Source: Streptomyces sp. SN-593 | GTDB taxonomy: Bacteria > Actinomycetota > Actinomycetes > Streptomycetales > Streptomycetaceae | Direction: 5' to 3' | Length of the DNA stretch: 64,000 bases | Assembly (NCBI RefSeq): GCF_016756395.1 | Contig: NZ_AP018365.1 | Location: 2,053,501 to 2,117,500 of the forward strand | Shown: positions 52,701 through 61,700 of the stretch, piece by piece | Layout of the letters: the number at the start of each line of letters is the position of its first letter | Position numbering within the stretch: position 1 is the first letter of the stretch | The notes under the pieces: generated by a model | The model's database searches: none | The model's input: the letters and a program-made list of their open reading frames with translations, nothing else | Told to the model about the DNA's origin: nothing | Made by a program: the position numbers and the translations under genes

Positions 52701-55700
52701 AGCAGGTCCAGAAGGTTGCGGCGTACGGCCTCCCGGACAGCGGGGGACGCGTCGGCGAAGTCGAGCCCGGTCACCACGCCGTCCGCCGCGACCGCGGCCT
52801 GCACATCGGTCCAAGCAGGCACGTCGACGACCTCGGTCTCGCCGAGCATACCGTGCCGCGTGTACCAGGGAACGCGGACCCCGCCGAGGTCGTCCGCGTC
52901 GGCCCCCACCACGACCACGGCCACCGGATCATCCACCACGGGCACCACCACACCCGCGCCCACCGGACCGTCCACCACGGGGGCGGCCGGCTGAGCCGGC
53001 CCGGCCACCGGCCCGATCTCCCTGCCCTCCCCGGCAGCGGCGGCCTGCTGGGCCGCTACGGCGCGCGGCGCACCACCCCGCACCCTGAGCGGGAGACCGA
53101 GCCTCTGCCTGGCCCGGTCCGCCGCCAGCCGCCCCGCCGGCGCCCCATCGGCAGCCAAGCGCTCAGCGACCTCGCGCACCGCCTCCCGGAAGGGGCGTGC
53201 GGCATAGCGGATATCAGCGAACACCCGATGCAGCTCGAGCGGCAGTACGAGGTCCGCCGCGTGCTGCCACGTGTCCTCCCCGAACCCGGCCGACGCTTCA
53301 CCCCACAACCGCCACGCGACCCGCGCCGCGACGGCCCTGATCTCCGATGACGGCTCCCCCGGCGCCGTCAGTACCTGTCGCACCCTGTCCAGCGAGAAAC
53401 CGGCCGGGCTGTCCCGCAGGTCTTCGGCCGTCAACTCCGCCGCCACAGCGGCCCGCTCCGCATCGCTGCCGCGCACGTGCGACACCGCCTCCACCGGAGC
53501 CGGCCCGGACAGCGGCCACTCCTCCTCGACCGCAAGGGAGTCCGCCTCGACGGCTTGCTTCCCGGCCGCTCGCGAACCCGGTGCCGCACGGCCACGGCGC
53601 TCGGCGGCACCGCTGCCGCCCGCACCGCCGGCTGTCCGGGCTTGAAGCTCCTGCTCCGTGCGCAGGCTGTCTGCGAGCCCCTGGTGCGCCGACTCGCCCA
53701 CGTCGGTGTTCGCCCCCGAGCCCGGCTCCGGCTCCGCCCGGGAAGACTCCACGGTGGACTCCGGCACCGAACTCATGACGGGTTCGGCCTCCCCGACAGC
53801 GGCCGGCGCCGGCTCGGCGCCGGCCCCACGCGCGTACCAGGACGGGGCTCGGCCCCCGCCCGGCTCCAGGGGAGCGGTTGGCGTGTGTTCCCCGCGAGAG
53901 ACGGAACCACGCGGAGGGCCGTCCACCACGGCCAGGGCCGGGGCCAGCCTGGCGATCGTCCCAGCCGACAGGTGGGCCACCAGCCTGCGCGTGAACGGCT
54001 CGTCGGCCCCATGGCGACGGACCAACTCGCCAAGCCACTCCCGGACGTCCTGGTCCGCCGCCTCGGCGAGCTCAGCGGGCTCCGCCACGGACCCGACGGG
54101 CTCCACGGACGCGACGGGCGCGGCTTCGGCACCGCCGGCTTCCACAGGAGCGGAGAGCCCCTGGTAGTGGTCATGGCCGTTGTAGAAGATGTGAACCGTC
54201 GGCCCTGCGGCGTCCGGATCGAGTCGCTGGGTGAGTGTTCCGCCCGCCCCGTCCGGGCGCACGATCACCAGATCGAGGTCGAGCGCGCGCGCCAGCACCT
54301 GGGGGACCTCGTCGTAGAACGGCGTCACCCACATCGCCCGGTCGCGCAGCGCGTCCTGCACCATGCCGTCGTGCCCTGCCCTGGCGACGGCAGCACGGGA
54401 CGAGAAGGACTCGCTCGGCAACTGCCCGTAGTCGCCTCTCAGTTGTTCCCACAGCTCGTCCGTCGCGCGGCTTTCCGCCGGGTCGTTCAGCCGACTGAGC
54501 AGAATGCTCCGCAGCATGGCGGCCTGGGCCAGCGAAGTCTGCCGGCCCACCTCTTCCGCGGCGGCGGCCGGGTCAGGCCGGAACCCGGGCAGCAGCGACG
54601 GCAGCGCGGTGCCCGGCAGACCACTCAGCAGTTCACGGTCGAGCGACGTGCCGGCCAGCTCCGCGAGTCTCGCGCGGTACTGCCGGAGCTCGGCCCGCGC
54701 CCTGATGCGAGCGGCCGTCGTGTCGTCGAGCGCGGGCGAACGAGGCAGCCGCAGCAGTCGCAACAGGGTGCCCTGGTCGGACCCGATGTCGTGCGCCAGC
54801 GTTTCGAACGGGTTCCGGTCGCGGTGCTCCGCGCGAAGTCCGGCGGCCGCCGCCGAGCCGTACCAGGCTGCGGCACGCGCCCGCAGGCCGGCGGCGTCGA
54901 GGTCCGCGGCCAAGACGCCCGGGGCCTGACGCGCCACGCTCGCCAGTACCGCGGCGAAGAGGCAGTCGCCGCCTCCGGGGACATCCAGCAAGGAGGGCTC
55001 GGGAGCCTTCCGTGCGGTCGTCACGGCAGTGTCGTCGTTCCCTCGGCCGACCGGTTCGCTGACGGCCACGGCAGTCGCTTCCGCTGTGGAGGTCGACTCC
55101 GCAGTCCGCGCAGTTTCAGCCGTTTTGCCGGGTTCCCAGTCGTCCGCGGTGTTCGCGGCCTCCGCGTCTACGCCGGGTGAGGTCGCGGGGGCCGGTGCGG
55201 CGGAAGGCTCGGCCACCGGTTCCGCGGCAACCGCGGCCTGCGCCGGTGGCGGTGCCTGCGCTGGTGCCAGTGCCGGGGGAAGAGGAGGCGGCGTCTCGGT
55301 CGTGCGGAGGAGGACGTCTCCCACCACCCAGCGGACGCCATCCGGCCCACGCACTTCGACGACCCCGACCGCGCGAACCCGGTGACCGCGCAGGCCGGAG
55401 CCGTCCTTGCCCTCCTTCGGCGTTCCGAACCGGAGCAGGTCACGGCGCTGGCTGGACTCGGTGGCCGACCCTCCCCGATCCTCACTGCCACCGAGCACAG
55501 GCATGGTGGGGCCAAAGTAGTTGTTGGCGTCGCCGCCGCCCCCTCCCAAGGCCAGCGACGACGTGGTCGTCTTGTCCGCTTGGATGCTCGCGCCGTCCGA
55601 GGATATTTCGATGCGGTCGATCGCCACGTCCCTGCTTGCGGTCTCCGGCCGCGCGGCGTACAGGCTGACCCTGATCGAGGTGCCCTCGCCGCCGGGGCCA

Positions 55701-58700
55701 CCGAGGAAGGGCGCGACGTGCGCGGGCTCCAGCCGGGTCAGACGGTTGTTGGCGACGAGTTTGGTGAGCCGCAGGAGCTTTCCCTCGTCGGACTGGTTGG
55801 TCGGCGCGGAGAGCTTGCCGTTCACCGTGTGATCGACCGCGCGCAGCGCTCGAGCCAACTGGTCCATGCCGCCGAAGCGGTAGAGCTGGAACGGGCGGGA
55901 GGGCGCCCACCTCGGTCCGGCGAGCATGTCGCCGAGGTCCGGCGGAACCGCGGCGATCGCGGTCGTCGGGTCCTCGGTGTGGAGCGCGGGAACGACGACG
56001 AGGGACGCCTGCTCCGGCGCCTCCGCCGCGACGGGCGCCTCGTCGGCCTGGAATCGCAGGCTCACGTCGGCCGTTTCACGTCCCGAGTCCGCGTACAGCG
56101 GCTTGACGAGCAGGTTCGGGTCCATCCCGGACGGCCCGATGCCCGTGGCCGCGCGGCCGCGCGGCTGGAGCAGGCCGAGCAGCCCGGCCAGTGATACTTC
56201 CCTCAACGGCCTTGTGACGACCTGCCACCCGATCTCGTACCGGACACCGTTGAACTCCACACTGTTGGCCGTGCGCATCCAGGTGCGGTCTTCGCGGGAG
56301 CTCGTCCGGGACTCGCTGACCTCGCGACTGGCGTCCACCCGGACGGCGGGGGTGATGCCACCGGTGCCGATCTGCCCTGCCGGTACGAAGTCCAGCTGGA
56401 TGTCTCTGGTCTTTGTGGTGCTGACCTTTGTCGCTCCGGGCTTCCGCAGTCCGGCTCCGTGACCGCTGGACCGGCCGAAGACGTTGTCCAAGCCGGAAGC
56501 GGCGTCGGCCCGGCGGCCGCGCACGGCGTCCAGGTCGACGTCGGGCGCCGGCCGGGCCACGAACGACACCTCGACCTCGCGTGGTCCGAACGTTGAGGCG
56601 TACACGAAGTGGAATGCGATGTGGCCTTTCGGCCCGGCGTTGGCAAGGGTACGCAGACCGAGCGTCGTGGTGTGCTCGCTCAAGCGGGTCAGCACGTACG
56701 GCGCGTACGTGTTGTGCCCTGGGATGGTCGCGCCGGGGGCCTGCCTCTCGACAGCGGCCCTCACGACGTTCAGCAGCGCGTCGCGGCCACCCGTGAGGTG
56801 GACCTCGGTGACAGCGCCGGCGGACATATTTCCCCCGCCGTCGCGGTACCACAGCGGCAGCGCCCGGTCGAGGGGCTCGGCGGGGGCGGGATCGGGCAGA
56901 CCCGCGATGTCGCGCAGGTCGGGGTGGTTGCGCAGGTCGTTGTCGACGAGCAGGAACTCGGCCCCGTCCGGTACTTCCACCACGCGGGTCCGTTCCAGGC
57001 CGGGTCCCGTGCGCAGGAGCCGCCAGAGGAAGTTGGCCACGCCGCGCCGGACGGTGACGACATAGACGACCGTGGCCACGAACCGGTGCACCTTTGTGGT
57101 GTCCTCCGTGGTCACCCGGAACGCGCCCGTGTTGTCGTTGACCGTGCTGCTCTCGGCCTTCGCCCCGGCCAGCTTGGCGCCGCCGGAGGGGCGGAACGAG
57201 CCGTGCTCCCCTCCGTACTGGCCGGCCACCTCGATGTTCCCGGCGACGCCGCCCGCGGTGGATCGGGAGTTCATGGCCATGTCGGCGGACTGGAGCCACC
57301 GTTCGGTGTCGAGCGCGGGCGGCTGCTCCAACGCCCGGACCTTGGTGAGGTAGCCGCGCACCTCCACGACGACGTCGGTGCCCACAGCAGCCCCGGCCGT
57401 ACCACCGCCCTCCACGACGTACGTGTCACGGAAGATGCGCCCCGCGTAACCCAGCAGGTGATGCGGGGAGAGCGCGCTCCTGTGCACCTGCTCGGTGGCC
57501 GACTCCACGTGGGAGGACGGCTCGCCCGCGACGGCCTGCCGGACGAAGCTCCACGTCCCGGCGACGCCTGACCATTTGGCGAGGAACCTTGCGACCTTCC
57601 CGGTCACCGCCCAGCCCTGGCCCGTCTCCGGGCGCCGGGTAGCCGCCCCGTGCGCGTCACCGGTGCCGTCCTGCTGCCGGGGTACGCCCGCGGCAGCGCC
57701 GTCGTCCGCGCCGGCCGTGGCCGCACGACCCTGTCCCGGCGCCGGGGCCAGCGCTATCGCGTCGTCGCCCGCCTGCGCCTCCAGGTCCGCCGCGTCCTCG
57801 TCATCGGCGGGGAAGGCGCCGGGAATCCGTGGCAGCGGCGCCGCTGCCGCCGCGGCGGCAGCGGCAGCGGCTTCCCGCTCCATACCGTCGAGGAGGGAGC
57901 TCACCGCCGCCCTGATCTCCTTGCTTCCCTCCACCCGGTCCAGCCAGACCGTTTCGGGGAGCCTGAGCACTCCGCGGTCATAGGTGCGACCGGCGCCCGG
58001 CAGTTGGAGCGCGGCGGTGTCCTCGGGGGTCACGGCGCGCGTCACCACCGGCGCGAGCCGGTCGTTCGCAGCCGGCGCCTCCTTGGTGGTGCGAAAGGTG
58101 GGGACCGCCACCCGCATCCACCCGTCGGCGACCGCGGCAGGGGGGGCGGCGCCATCGGTGTCGGTGAAGTCCATCCGGTACGCGACGGGGATACGGAAGA
58201 GCTGGAGGCCGTCGGCGGTGGGGCTGAGGGCGTAGGACTCGTGCCCCGTGCCGGAACTGGCTCCGGTGGTATCCGTTTCCGCCCGGTTGTACACGACGCC
58301 ACCGACGATGCTGCGCAGCGGCTGTGTGACGTGCTCGGAGTCCAGTGGATTGGTGACACCGCCGGAGACTCCCGCGGATACCGCCCACGGCGTCGTGGAC
58401 GCCTGCCCGTCGCCGCTCGACGTGGCGCCGGCGTAGTTGAGCGTCTGGAAGTCCGGCACGGTGCGCTGGTGCTCGACGCCTCCCTGTGCACCAGCGGTCC
58501 AGCGGCGTTCGGCGCTCAGCGTCGCGGAGATCTGCCGCACCCCCGAGGAGGTGGGCTGATGGAAGACGAACTGCACGCCGCCTTCGATCATCTCGTCGGC
58601 CTGCGACCTCCGGCTCAGCGTCGCGCGCACCTTGTCGAGTGTGCTCTGGTTGGCCAGGAGGCTGGTGTCGGTGGTGTTCCCCTGGAGGCCGAGGCGGTGC

Positions 58701-61700
58701 GCCACGCCGAAACTGTGGGACGGCAGGAATCCCGCACGTTCGAGATACGCCTCGAGGCTGCCGAAGAGCGTCTCCGTCCCGTCGACCGCGAGGGGGGTGG
58801 TGGACACTCCCAGCGACCGCAACTCAGAGAGGTGTGCGGGCAGGTAGCGGGTCTCGGTGGGCGCGTGGCCCAGTGCGTCCAGTGACGGGACTCTCAACAC
58901 GAACGGATAGCGACGCGCGGCGTCGGCCAGCGGGGTGTTCGGAGCCGGCAGTACCACGGGGCCGTGTGGCCGCACCAAGGCGACCTGGAGCGTTGCCCGC
59001 GCCTCCACCTGGAACTGGCGCGTCGCGGTTCGTAGCGACCGTCCGATCCTCGCGCTACCGCCGCCGGTCAGGGTCCGTGCGGAGTGACGGCCGACGCCGA
59101 CCTGAAGGGTCACGATGCCGCCGATCCCCGCCACGTCAGTCACGGGGTGGGGTGCGCCGGCCAGGTCCAAGGGCACCCGCACATCGATGCCCAGCGCGTT
59201 CTTCACCGTCGAACTGCCCTGCATCTTCACCGACCGCAGGACGTATGACTCCATGGCGCCGTTCTGCGTCGTCGGTCCCACGATCGTGGTGTCGGGGTCG
59301 AAGTCGACGCTGATCCGCAGGTGGCCGATCACCCGTCCGGACTTCGTGAACAGGGTCGGTGAGGGCACGCTGCCCCCCCACGCCTGGGGAACGGCGGCAC
59401 GGAAGTTGCCCTCGTCGAGGAAGTTCAGCAGCGCGTCCCGCGACGTGTCCGACAGGTCCGTCAGGTGTTCGGCGAAGGAGGCGGCGACGTCGGCGAGCAG
59501 CCTGTCCTGGTGCGGGATGTCGAGCACACCGTAGAGCGGGATGTCGTCGCGCAGCCGCGCGATCGGTGCGGGCACCGTCTTGGGATCCTGAGCGTCGGGG
59601 ACGGGCAGCGTCTTCTCGTCGACCAGGTACTTGGGGAACCACACCACGAGGTCGTCCGGTGCCTGGCCGACCGCAGCGGTCCAGTCGGCGTCGGGCGGTA
59701 CGCGCCCGTCGAGCAGTTCCTCCGCCGTGTCCCCCGGCCGCAGCTCCCACAACGGCTGGTAGGAGAAGGGGAAGGTGCGCTCCCGGTTGCGCATGATCAT
59801 CATGGACTGGACGGTTCGTCCCAACGTCACCGCGCTGCTGGCCTGGTTGTGGACGAAGTTGGGCTGGAGGGAAACGCCGACGTCACGGAGGGGGCCGCCG
59901 ACATCGAAGTTGTGGGAGTACGTGAGCGACCCGGGCCGGAGGCCCCCCTTGCCCACGATGTCGTCCACTTCAGCGATACTGAAGGTCCAGCGCTGGTTCG
60001 TGACCGGCGGCCCGCCGTCGGGCATCACGTCCATTCCGGGGTCGGCCGGGCCTGTCAACCGCGCTGACAGCCGCAAGGAGACCGCGTGTACGCGCTTCTT
60101 GTAGGTCACCCGCAGGACGAGCCCCGACCGGCTGAGCAGCCGCGTCCGTTCGGCCGACAGCAGACGTCCGGTCAGTACCTTTGCGAGCGCCGCGTGGAGG
60201 CCCGGGTCCGGCGCGGCGTCGCCGTCCAGCACGCGCCCCACCTGCTGTCGCAGCCAGTCGACGGTGCTCTCCGGCGCGGGCGCGACGAACGTCAGGCCCA
60301 GGGCGCCGTCGCGGCGGGTCCCGAAAAGGGCGACAGCGGAGCTGGACGGCGCATCGGCCGACACCTCTGTCGCCGCTGTCGCCGCCGTCTGAACAGGACC
60401 GGTCGCCACCGGTGCCTGCTCCTCCTGGACCGTTACGGCCGGAGTTCCGGCATCGGTCCGGGGTACGGATACGGGTACGGCCACCGGGAGCTCCCCGATG
60501 CTCCGTTCCAACCGCTGGATGTGCCGGTCCCGCAGGCCGGCGGGCGCCAGACCGTCACCCGTCAGGGCCGTGGGCCGCGCGCCGGTGTCCGCCGCTTCGG
60601 CCGCATGGGTGGCGGCCGCCTCCGGATCGACCGGGCGGCCGAACCGGCCCATGATGCTGCCGGGAACATCCAGGCCCTGCGTCGCAGCGGCGCCCCCCTG
60701 CTGGTACTCGTCGGGCAGACCGAGCTGGTGGCCGAACTCGTGCGCGCCCAGACCGCTGCCAGGGACCAGCGCGACCGGAAGCCGGTGGTGCGAGGCGCGG
60801 GCGCCCGACGCCGGGTCGTACACCTCCAGCGACCAGTCCCCGGCGCCCCGGCCGGAGGACACCCGCACGGGCGTGACGTGCAGGGAGTCCCCGTTGGAGA
60901 GCCGGTGCCCCGGCGCGTTGAAGACGCTCTCGATGTCAGCGGACAACCGCTCCCAGAAGCTGGCGAGCTGACTGTCGGTCAGTTCACCGGCCGGGGTGAG
61001 CGCGGCGCGCACCTCGACGTCGGTGTACGTGGTGCCGTCGTGCTCGAACCGGCGGACCCGGAAGGCTCCCGACACGACGGTCGACTCGATCTTCCCGTCC
61101 AGGTTCGGGGTGCGCCGGTTGATGTCCGGCCACACGGGCGTCCTGCGCACGGCGTCGCCGGCCGCCTCGCGGGCCCGCCACCAGTCGTCGCCGGCGGTCC
61201 GCCGTACTCCCGCCGCCACCGCTCGGGCGACGCCGTCCGGCGTCCTTCCGATGGGCGGCTCCCCGCTGTCCGCCGGACCGGCCGGGTCCGCCTCGTCGGT
61301 GTGGGACGCCGCCGTCGGTTCGGCGGTCTCGGGACGGATGTCCCGCACGGCGGTTCCGCCGTCCTCGGCCGCCATCGGTTCACCGCCCGGCAGGGCCTGG
61401 CCCACGGCGTTCGGCGCGGAACCGGGTTCGCTGCCGCGGCGCGGAGTCCGGGCGTCGGAGTTGCCGGCGGCGGGGGGCAGGGCGGCCCGGGCCGCCGACT
61501 CCGTGTCGGCTGCGGTCCCTCCGCCCTCGCCTGCGGCCGGTCCGCCGGTGGAATGCAGCTGTGCCGAGGGGCCTTGCTGGGAGTCCTCTCCGAGGGAGGT
61601 GGACCCGGAACGTGGAGGGAGGGCCACGGTGGACGACCGTGCGCGGTCGTACGGGGTGCGGCCAGCCACGGCGGTCGCGAGGGCGTCGCCGCCGGCGCCG

